DNA of 64,000 bases from Wuchereria bancrofti. Lineage: Eukaryota; Nematoda; Chromadorea; Rhabditida; Onchocercidae. Where the stretch lies: positions 1 through 64,000 of the forward strand of contig SSBO01000007.1 in the NCBI GenBank assembly GCA_005281725.1. Reading direction: 5' to 3'. Under the pieces are notes generated by a model, which was not told where the DNA came from, searched no databases, and was given only the letters and a program-made list of their open reading frames with translations. Position numbers and translations under genes: made by a program. Below are positions 24,957-35,909 of the stretch, piece by piece. Position 1 is the stretch's first letter. Each line of letters starts with the position of its first letter.

Positions 24957-27900
24957 AGTGGTAATAATAATTGAACCGTTAATTGAATCGTAAAATGGAT
25001 CTACAATAAAAATGAATTTTTTAAGTTTTGTGAGCTGAAATCGAACTATAAATTTATTTTGTTATATGATACTTTATTCTATTATATGATTTATAATTAT
25101 TGTATAATAATCATTAGTTTCGCAATTAGTCATGTCTAAAAACTTCTCTACAAACGGTAAAATGTATTAATTATAGTTCCATTTCATTGTATGAATGTTT
25201 ATTTTTTTATCCTAATATTGTTGCAATTAGCTTATCAATTTGAATAAACTGAAAAATTAATTATTTTCCAGCAATTAGTATTATTCTGTAAGATACAATA
25301 TGAGTGATATATAAAGTGAAATAATATTATTGGCAAAAAGTTATAATTGAAGCTAGTTTGTAAAAAAAAAAACTGGGAGAAAAGTTCTTGTATTTTATTA
25401 ACAAAAATTTGTCTATTAAATAATTGTACTTTGATAAATTGAAAGAGGCTAACAGAATTGTTCCATTAATACCATTTATAAACGAATATGGATGAAAAAT
25501 CACTGATGGAAGAAATTTGTGTTAAGTTTCAATATTTCACCACTAATTAATGAAATTATTGAAACCAATTAATGAAATTAAATTTTAAAGAAAAAATTGA
25601 TTGGATAAAATATAACACATAGTTTTAAAATTATAGAGGAAAAAGTAATGAAAAAGCGAAAATTATTCATATCGTTTATTTTTTTTTTGTAAAACATATG
25701 TTTCTTTCCTTTGTTTCTTAAATAACATAAAATAATAACGTACATTTTTATTTCATTTCATTTTTATACAAATTTTTGCTTGATGAATAATTAAATTTGT
25801 TTAACTGTTAATTTCAAATATTTTGCTTAGAAGAAAAATTTTACCAATAATTTTTTGTCTTTATGAATTCCAATAAGAAATATGTGAACTTTACACTTTT
25901 GCTGTTGAGAATCAAAAGAAGAAAAAGTGAGTTTCGTTATAATTATTAATTTATTATTTCTCTTTTGTTTGAAAAGGTATTTGAATTTCAATGATGGTAA
26001 ATGAAAAAGGTCAATCAAAAGATCACAAAAAAGGATTTTTAATAAAAGATCATTTTAAATGTTGTGGTTTAATAGACAATAACTCAAAATTGATTATTTT
26101 ATAGAATAGAATAATTTGCCATTTTCCATTTCCCTTATACGAAGAAATAATTTTCAACTAATTAATATGAGTAGTTGGTTAAATTAGAATAAAACTTCTC
26201 AAATCATTGTTATCAATAACGCAATTGAATTAATAACAATATTAAATAAATTTTTAATAAAACCATAAAAGTTTATTCCTACTTCCTGATAACAGAAAAT
26301 TTCATTTTTAAAAAGATAACAGTTTGTTGATCTTAGTTCACCTGAAATGAATTTGTTGCATTTCATACAGTAAATAGTAATTTTTTGCTACCTGTACGGT
26401 CAAATTCTTTGCGCCATTTTCTCCTCACTTCTCTTTTAAATTTAAGCATATTTTTTTTAGAAAAGACATTGAACGAAACAAAAAAAACCAAAGGAAAAAA
26501 TTAAGTAAAAAGGATTGCAATTTATTTTTTCCTTTTATTAATTAAACTAGATTATTTGGTATTATTTAAAGTAAGCTATGCATTCAAATTTTTTTATTTA
26601 AAAACTTTAATTAAATAAACTACAAAATTAAGTTTTGCATTGGAAATTGTGGTTTTTAGGCTATATCTGAATTGCTGTAAACTACAATTCATTACATGAG
26701 TGTGATTCAAAAACTTCAACCTAATTAGTGATTATATTTAATTGATATTATAAGTCCTCAAAATTAATTTTTAACAGCCTTTATCCAATCAGTTGCAATT
26801 AAATGAAAAGAAATATTTTAGCCAGGGTAAAAGTTCGATAGTAATAAAATGCGATAAAGCAAAATTTCAATAATTTCATTACAATCCCTTTTCCTTAATG
26901 CATTTCATTGGCTGCCACAGAATGTCGCATAAGAAAATATTATCCGTCTTTTTTTTGACTAATCTGTTTTCGCAGTTTTTTTTCTACTTTTCTCATTTAT
27001 TTTTTACTTGTTTTTTAGACTTCCAAATAGATCCAACTTTTCTCACAAAGCTTTTTTTCTTAGATTGCATATTTAACTGATATCAGGAACAGATCGAAAA
27101 GACTGTATTATGTGAAATTGTTTGAATAAGAAGAAATTCTGAAGAAAGAAACTGGGAAATAATTGATTTTAATAAAAGGAAAAAGAAAAGTTCGTAAAAA
27201 TAATTCTAGAAATTTTCAAAAAAATATTACTTTTGTTAAGAATTGTGAGTTCTCGAAATGTTGAAAATGTTCACTGGAAAAACGGATGAAAATAGAATAA
27301 GTTTCTACGTGGGATTCATTATCAACCTCCAATGAAATTTTGTTTTGGATAATACAATATCATATGAAATTGGCATATCAATACATAATGTTTTCACAAT
27401 TAATAAATTTAATTAACAATTAAAAAAATATATTAGCAAAAATTGCATATATATATATATGAAAAAACATGATTAATAAAAATTGTATGTATAAAAATTA
27501 TATATATATATACATATATATGAAAAAGTATAGATATGATTAACAAGAATCTTTAGTAAAATTTGTAATTAAATGAAAATTTCAGTCAAATGTTTAAATC
27601 GAAATTAAGACAAAATTTTGCTTAGATTTTACAAATCAATTATATTATACTATATAAAATTTCATTTCCACTTCTAATTTCTTCTTTTAAAATGAATCCA
27701 AAACATTAACTGTATACATTGAAGCAAATGTTGAAGATTCAGGAAAAATTATTTTCACTACTGCAACCAAAATTGGAAACATGTATTTCACTATTTGATA
27801 AATTTTATATATAATATTAATTGAACAGATGAAGGATGGATAGATGTTAGCAATTTGTTTTTGTTAATCCATTTGTAAAATTGGAACTTTATCAGTGAAT

Positions 27901-29967
27901 TATATTAGTGAAGATTATTAATTATTTCAGTCATTTATTTTATGAATAGTTTAGTCAGAAAAAAAGTCTTCTTTGCTCTTTTTTATTCATAACGAAGTGA
28001 AAATTTTACTATTGTTATCTCGAATTGAATCCAATTGAAATTTCAAAATGATAATTTAAGAAAAAAAACTTTAGATGAGCGGTTGGTCGATTTAAAAATA
28101 TCAATGAGTGTTGTAAGAAAGCCACTCATAGAAATTGCAATACAATGGTTAATTTCAAGTTTCTTCTTTTAAAACATCAGATTATCATTTTGAAAACGGA
28201 AATATGTAATAAAATAGCAGTTATTTCTTTTTAAATTTAAATTTTAAAAATCTTAATGTACTATATATCACTTGCAAAATTAAACTAATCACCTTATTTT
28301 CTTTCGAGATATTAAAGTGGCAATTTCAGGTTCGAGTTGCTGAGATAATAAAGAATCACATAGGATATAGTATAGTAGAACACCGTTATTATCAATATTA
28401 TTGTTTTTGATGAAGTCACGTCGCTGTTTTTTTTTTCATATGATTCAGGTAAATTTACTTTACATATATATGCACATAATTAAGAAATTTTTTGGTTTAG
28501 ATTTCATTTCCCAAGGATTTTTGATTTGTTGTGATTTTGGATATAAATCGATTTTTTTTATTAAAAATGGCTATTTAATAAAATGGCTAACTACTATATT
28601 CATTCTCTTGAAACTTTCTGGAATTAGGCTAATTTCACAAAAAATATTGTACGAAAAAGCAGGTAGATATATCAGAAATTGATCAAATGAGATTGGACTT
28701 TACAGGAATGCAAAATTCTGTAGCTATCATGACACTGGTTACTGTTGATTTATGAGTAAACTCACTTTCAGCTTCAAATTATCATTTGATAACACTAATC
28801 GTGTTGTTCGGGATTCTCATGGATACTTCCATTCTCTGTAAAAACTATTTGAATTATTTCGCTATTGGACAACGAATGCTAGAATTCTTCCAATAGTTAT
28901 GAAAGATTTTTCTAATGTTCATTGTTCATTTATTTTGCACTAATGTTATAGCGTGTGCAGCTAAAAATTATGATCATAGCTTTATGCTCAAAAATTCTGT
29001 TTAAGCTGTCAAGAAACAAAGCGGCAACTCATTTGACTGCGAATTTTGAGGACTTCATTTTTAATGTTGATAAGATATTAGTAATAGATTGAGGTCGGAA
29101 TCTTCTAGTTTTAGATGATGATATAGGAGTGCTGTATTTATTTCTTGGAACTTTGGTCAGAGCATGGTTGGTGTATTATTTTGAAGACAGTTCAGTTTTT
29201 CCGATTTCATAATTTCGTTTAATTAAAGTAAAAAAAAAAACTTTCCGTAGTTTTTTTCGTTATTTTTATTTTTCTTACCATTTCATAATTTTCGTCTTTT
29301 TCTACTTTTTTGATTTTTAATTTTTGAAAATATTTTTCCATCATTTCATTGTTATACTGCACTTTTTTACTGCTTTCGTAATGATATAAACATATCAACT
29401 GACTATAGCGAAATCAAGGATCAGAATATGGAAAGAACTGGTAAAGAAATCTCATTGAATTATCCAAAAATCAGAGGTGATAAGTTGCAAGCAATGCTTA
29501 TTTGGTTATTCATTTTAAGGAATTTGACGGAAATGTACATCGATTAAAAGAAATAATCGAGAAACAGTCGTTCTTGTGCAAAAGGATGATTACTACACAT
29601 ATAGTACGAGGGTGTCGAATTGAGAGGCATCAAAAATTGGAAAAGAGAGCAAATGATAAGAGCAAAAGGATAAACTAATAGTCCCTATATTCTTTTGCTC
29701 TACATTCATGTGCATAAAGTAAAATATTTGCATATCTTCTGAATAAGACGAGTATAAGATTGTGCTACAATAGATGTTTATTTTCATCATTTTTTTCTTA
29801 TGAGAATTAGATTAGAAAGAAGTGTAAGGGTATTTAATTTGTGGCTAATAGTATTATATCTTAAGTAATTTGAAGTATGTAACTTCAAGTTATTCTACTA
29901 TGAGTTTTATCACATGTTTTTGTATTTGATAAATATTTGGTAAATATCTTAATTTTATAGAATAGCA
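24957..29967. other. Long AT-rich intergenic region
   Basis: Nothing I can support as a gene on either strand over about 5 kb. The longest reading frame (28401-28682, plus) is Phe/Ile/Lys-rich and looks like AT-composition chance. Short (AT)n tracts lie at about 27448-27520. A slightly less AT-rich patch at 28700-29150 has a short open run (plus, RNKAATHLTANFEDFIFNVD) but no exon structure. Confidence 0.5.
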
Positions 29968-31484
29968 ATGCAGCAAGATATTCAGGTGGTTTTCGACTAT
30001 CTGAAAAGAGAACCTGTAATGTATCGTACATTACAGGAATTTTTGAGCGAGACAGTTCAGGTAATTTTAGCTATTATTTACTTTTTCCTTTTTTTCTTGT
30101 TTTTTTGTTGTAGATTACTGATAGTGTGAAGGCTGCAGGACTTTTCACTGCCTTAAACCTAAAATGACTTTAAACGTAGCGCATTTTCAGTTTGAACGCT
30201 TACTCATAGCCCGCTTGGAGGAGGCGGAGCGGAGGTTGGAGGAAATAGAAGGGCAAAATGCCCATGATGAAATGGAAGAGGAGCCGGTACTTCAGGAGCC
30301 GGAATTTAACGAAGAAGAGGCAGGGCGGGCTCCTCTGCCTGAAAGTAGTGATGAGGCCGAGAATTGGGCGTCCGGAGCAGAGTGGGCCCCTCTGCCAGAT
30401 GATGAAGAACCTGAGACACCGGCGGCACCAATGGAGACGAGTGGCGTTATAGAACCGGTTGAATCGGTCCGAGAACTCGTCCTGTAAGTTTTAATTTTTG
30501 CAACGACTGTAAAGGAAAGTAATAATTAGAAGACATATTAACTTTACCTGTTAAATAATTTGCATTAAATTTAAGCATGTTTCAGACGAACGAGGACGAT
30601 CCGTATCCCGGTTCTTGCCACGCAGGAAGAATTGGCTGCGGCAACACCGGAAAAATTTCGCCCCGCTGATTTAGGGGATCTTCCGGAGCAGCTCCGAATG
30701 GAGTTGCAAGTGCCGCAGGCGGAACCATACACGCTGACCCAAGGAGAAGAAAATAAGAAAATCGGTAATTTATAATTTTAATAACGCTAGAAATGATTAT
30801 ATGCTTGTAATCCATGAAGGTAATGTAATCATATTTTGATCTCTTCCTGGTATAATTGTACTTATGAGTGAGGTCACAAATTTTCATCCTTTATAACACA
30901 TCAAAACGATTACGAGATTTCCATATCGATGCTTTCACAACAACTTGTGCAATAATACTTTTTATCATTTCTATTTTCAGTGTGTGGTTTCTGCGGCAGG
31001 CAATTCGAAACACTGAAAGGGTGGCGCATCCACGCCTCTAGGATGCACAAACAAGACGGTAAGTATTTCGAAAATTTCACTTTCTAAAATTGTTCTTGGA
31101 TTCGATTCATCTAGAAGCCAACAGATTATACCATATGCATATTCCAGGTTTTTGTGCCCGCTGTGGGCACTACCTCTTGATGCCACCTGAATCTACGGCC
31201 GCACAGAGAATGGCAAAGGTGGAGCTGCATGCCCTCGACTGGTGCCCGAGGGCATGTGCGGCCGTAATCGGCGAAAGACAGGTGAAGCGCCGTAGACTTG
31301 ATCTTGTGGGAAGAGAAGAGGATGCTCACCACCTCTTCATTCCAGGTAAGAAATTGATAGTATTGAAAAGGTGAGATTTAAAAGTTAAAAAAAAAATTCG
31401 AATGAATATTTGAAGCAAAATATCCGTGAGACGGATTTCATTCATAGTTTTTCTAATCAGTGGATTTCTTTTTCAGGTCAGTGA
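29968..31484 (+). CDS. Acidic C2H2 zinc-finger protein, 6 exons, 282 (or 293) aa
   Basis: Exons 29968-30060, 30191-30483, 30586-30764, 30981-31058, 31148-31345 and 31477-31484 join in phase. The N-terminus is helical (MQQDIQVVFDYLKREPVMYR), followed by a Glu-rich coiled stretch (RLEEAERRLEEIEG) and a long acidic region. A classical finger has C190-x2-C193-x12-H206-x4-H211 (CGFCGRQFETLKGWRIHASR). A second Cys/His module has CARCGH, then HALDWCPRAC. It probably binds nucleic acid. Exon 5 could start at 31115 instead, adding 11 residues in frame. An unused acceptor at 30113 would give an early stop. TTTTATAG just upstream (29953-29960) could be a spliced-leader acceptor. AATAAA lies at 31585-31590. 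Exons are strikingly GC-rich against the flanks. I do not recognise the family; the finger style recalls R2/NeSL retroelement N-termini, but no RT is present. Confidence 0.72.
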
Positions 31485-31574
31485 TATCGCCAGGCCTTTC
31501 CCACGCGGCCACCTGTCATTGCCTGCCCCATCTCTCCGTCCTCTTCCAACGGAATGCATTCAAACGGGTTAGTG

Positions 31575-31830
31575 AAATTGAAAAAATAAAAGATCCAAAA
31601 AAAATTAAAAAGTGAAAAAAACAAAAAATCAAGAAAAACGAAAAAAAACAAAGATATAAAAAATTCAAAAAACAAAAAAAATCAAAAAAAAAATAAAAAA
31701 AAAAGAAATAAAGAACAAAAAAAGAGTAAAAACTAAGAAAAATCAAAAAAAAAAACTGAAAAGCAAAAAAAAGAAAAATAAAAAACCAAGGAAAAAACGA
31801 AAAATTAAGAAAAAAATTTTTGTTGTTTGA
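31575..31830 (+). repeat. A-rich low-complexity tract
   Basis: About 250 bases made almost wholly of A runs broken by single C/G/T (AAAAAATCAAAAAAC style). Reading frames across it on the minus strand are Phe-rich artefacts. Confidence 0.85.
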
Positions 31831-33540
31831 AATAATTTTGGTACAAAAATAACTGAATTCAATGCATGGGAAGGCATGAGCGTTTTGTTTTACCTGTACA
31901 TGTTTCATTTACCATTTGCAGTGACATAGAATTAAAGTTTGACATAATCAAAATTAAGAAATTTTTTTGCTATTGTAAATTAGAACATAGCTTGATTAAA
32001 TATAACGTTCTTCAAATCAAATTGCTTTGAATTCAGTTGTTTTTCTTTTTCAGTTTTTTGTTTTGTTTCTTTCACTAGTCCTTTCGGAAAGTTTATTCTT
32101 GCAATTTATTTTTATCTCATTCAGGTAATGTTGTGAATAATTTATTGTTCTAATAGTTTTTTGGTTATTATTAATAAGTTCTATCTTTTTGTTTTTTAAA
32201 TTTCTCACAGGTTTTGCTTATTTTTTACTTTTTATGTTATTTTATTCGTTATTTCTTACTGTTTTGTTATTTTATTCGTTTTTTACTGAAAAATTTTTAT
32301 TGCCTTTTTAATGTTACTTAATCATGTTAATTCTTTCATCTTATTTACTGCATCTATCGGGTACCAATTTGTTATGTATTGCATTTTGTATTTTTTAACT
32401 TTTAATAGGTTCTTTAGTTTATTAAGTCTCATTTACTTATGTCATTTTAGGATGATTTTTTTTGACTACTAGCGAATTACATGAGCGCAAATTTCTGTAT
32501 TTAAGCATATTTTTAATAACATTGAATAATTTCTGAAAATTTCACCTCGTCTTGAAGTTTGCCTTCTTTATCAAGCTGAGAAACTTATGATATCATTAGT
32601 CATTTTAATGATGCCTTAATTTCTTAATTTTTTTGAACTGAATCACAAGATGGTAACCAGTCTTACAATTTATCTTTGTGGTGAGATGAACGAAAATTTT
32701 ATAGAGAAAAAAATGTATCGCTTTTGAAATAAAAAAAAAACATTCTGAAGAATTAGAATTAATTTTCAAATCTACAATCATTTTTCTTAATTCTGAGAAT
32801 ATTTTTTTCTAGTCGGTAAAATTTTGGGACTTTAAAAAATTTTTGAAACTTTTCAAATCTTTGACTTTGGATTTTTGAAAATTTTCCGACCATCATAAAT
32901 TTTAATCTATTTTTTAAATATTTTTATAAAACAAATAGGAATTATTTTGTTTATTATTATTCTCTAAGCTCCAATTTTTTATTTTTGTTTTCTTAATTTA
33001 GAATTTTTTTTAAATTGCCGAGAAATTTAAGCTCTCGCCATTGTTTTTTGAAATTAATTGTGTTTTATATGGGTTAACAGACTTTAATATTTTAATTTTT
33101 TTATATCATTTTAACTATCAATTTTTTATTTTCAAACTTATTTTTTTAGTTTTTCTATTTTGGAATTTTTAAAATTTTTTATTATTTCATTTTTTTGAAA
33201 TTGTTTAAATTCTTCAAGCTAAAAGAATTTTTAATTTTTAAGGTCTTGAAATTTCGAATTTATTAGTGAAAGGTGCATGCATTTTTTGACTTTAACTTTG
33301 TATCCCATTTATATTTTGTTAGCTTTGCTTTTTTTATACTCATTTCTGATCAGCTCTAACTTGCTGCATGTCCTTTGTTAAACTCTGTTGCATGTCTTTT
33401 TATACTTTTAATACTTGCATTTTTTTCTTGCATTTTTGTTGGTTTTGATTTACTGCATGTTCTTTACTAATACATGGTGCATGTCATTTTTTCAGCTTTA
33501 CTAATTGAATGCATCTTTTTAATAACATTATTGAAAAGCA
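31831..33540. other. T-rich low-complexity intergenic DNA
   Basis: Long T runs with no coding signal on either strand. It leads into the GCATG-bearing repeat. Confidence 0.5.
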
Positions 33541-35650
33541 TTTTAAATTAATTGTAGTCTTTGAATCTCCCGCCTAACTCTATTTTTGCATGCCTTTTGA
33601 TTACTTCCTGACTTGCTTTTTTTTTTGAACTTTGCCACCCCATTTCGTGTAACTCATGCATTTTTTTTTTTGTATTTCATTTACTGCCTCCATTTTTTTG
33701 CATTTTATTAACTGCATGCTTTTTTTTATTGTTTTCACTTACCGTTGGTTGTAGTTTTCATTTTCTACTTTTTTTTTTTTGTATTTTATTAACTGCGTGC
33801 CTTTTTTTGTAATTTATTAACTGCATGCTTTTTTCTTTTTTTGTACTTTATTATACTGCTTTTTTTTGTTATTTTCACTTACTATTGGGTTGTGGTTTTC
33901 GTGTTTTCTTTTTTCTTTATTTTGTTTTGTTTTTTCAACTTTTCTAATTGCATGCTCTTTTTTGTTAATCTCATTATTATTTTATAATACTTTAATTGAA
34001 TTTTGTCTTTTGAAACTTTTTTTTTAATTTTAGTTTTGCATGCAGTCTTAATTACTTCTAATTTATTGCATGTTTTTTGTAAACTTTGACACTTCGCTTG
34101 CTGATAACTCATGCGTTTTTCGTATTATATTAACTGCATGCTTTTTCTTCTTAATCTCACTTGCTAATATTGGTTTATATTGTATTATTTTTCGTTTTCT
34201 CTGTTTTTTCATTTATTTCTGGTTGCTTTTAATATACTGCATGCTCTTAATCGTTGCAGCATGTCTTTTTTCCTTTTTTTTGTATGGCTTTTTTTTTATT
34301 AATCTAGCTATTTTTACTGTGTGATACTTTATTTTAATTGTTTTCGAAACATTTTTGATTAATTTTAGTTTTGCATGCATTTTTGATTGTCTTTGCCTTA
34401 CTGCGTGTTTTCTATTAATGCACATCTTTTTGTAGTTTCATTACTTGCACGCCTTTTTTTTATTATTTTCACTTGTTATCAGGGATTAGTTGTAGTTTTC
34501 GTACTTTTTTGGTTAATATTGCTTTTTAATCAAATTTTGGTTGCTTTTGATTCATTGCATGCTTTTCATTAATTATTGAAGCATTCTTTTTTGCAACTAT
34601 GCTAATTGCATGCTTTTTTTGCTAATCTCACTTATTATTATAGTGTAAACTTTAATTTGTTTGTTTTCGGAACATTTTTGGTTAACTTTAATTTTGCATG
34701 TATTTTTGATTGCTTCTAACTTATTGCATACTTTTTTCTTGATCACACCTGCTGTCACTGGTTAACATTTTTGTATTATTGTTCTTTTTTGCATTTATTT
34801 TAGTTTCTTTTAATTATTTACTGCATGCTTTTTGTTGATCGTTGTAGCATGCTTTTTTTGCAATTTTACTAATTGCATGCCTTCTTTTTTATTAATTTGG
34901 CATATTATTATTTTGAATTAATATTTTCAATTAGTTGTAATTTCTGAATTTTTTTTGGTTAACTTTTGTTTTTGCATGTATTTTTGATTGTTTCTACTTA
35001 CTGCATGTAATTTTGCTCATTTCAACAATAGTATTTATTGCTGATGCATGCATTCTTTTCGGTTTCTTTTCCGTGCATCCTACTTGCTATTTCAGAATAA
35101 AAAAGAGTTTCCATATCTTTTTATTCTACTGCATGCTTTCTTTGAATTGTTGATGCATTTTTTTATCACTAACTGCATCCCCATTCTTTTGTTGATCTCA
35201 TTTGTTATTTGATGTTAATATTTTGGATCACTTATCGCTTTCGACTCTTTTGTTAACACTGTTTTTTGCACACATTTTAAATTACTTCTGACTATTGCAT
35301 GCTTTTTGCTAACTTGTTTATCCCACCTTCGAACTTTTTGTTGTCTTGTTTTTGCATGCTTTTGTATTAATTTTAACTGGTATAAAAATTTTTCTACTGC
35401 TTTACCAATATGCAAACCTTACTTGTTTTATTAACTGCATGTTTGATTAATGGTATTTGCATTGCACGCTTTTTTCTTGCTTTGCTTTCTGCAGTTTTAT
35501 TTATTGCATGTTTTTTCCTCAGTTAATCTGTGATTTCTGATTTGTCCTTAATTCACTCTGAAGTTTTGTCACACTTTTGCATACTTCATATATTTTGTTG
35601 GATTAATTGATTATTGCTTGCAGTACTTGGTTAATTTGTTTTCTGCATGC
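33541..35650 (+). repeat. Degenerate roughly 300-bp tandem repeat, T-rich with GCATG boxes
   Basis: A recognisable unit recurs: a box like TTTGCATGNATTTTTGATTG, then CTTCTAACTTACTGCATG, then T-rich filler with ACTGCATGCTTTTTT and TTAATCTCACTT. Anchor GCATG positions of successive units are about 33588, 34038, 34373, 34696, 34974 and (as GCACAC) 35268, giving spacings of about 450, 335, 323, 278 and 294. No coding signal. It looks like an old satellite array. Confidence 0.65.
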
Positions 35651-35909
35651 AGCTTGGTTATTGAATGTTTTATCTTAATTTTTTTGTACTTTATTTGTTA
35701 TTTTTCTTGATGCCATCTGATTTGCAGACCAAATTATTGAATAAATTTTACCAAACACTCGGAGGTAAGCTTTTTTGATTCCATTCATATTCGATTTGAT
35801 GCATTTCCATTCATATGACAAAACTCTATTTATGAATTCTCATTCTTTTAGATATTTAAATTTAAGGTTATTTTGGCCAGTAGTATAACTGAGATCTCGG
35901 TGAATTGTC

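Noticed and set aside
28401..28682. 93-codon plus frame
   Set aside because: Phe/Ile/Lys-rich, as expected by chance in AT-rich DNA; no family motif.
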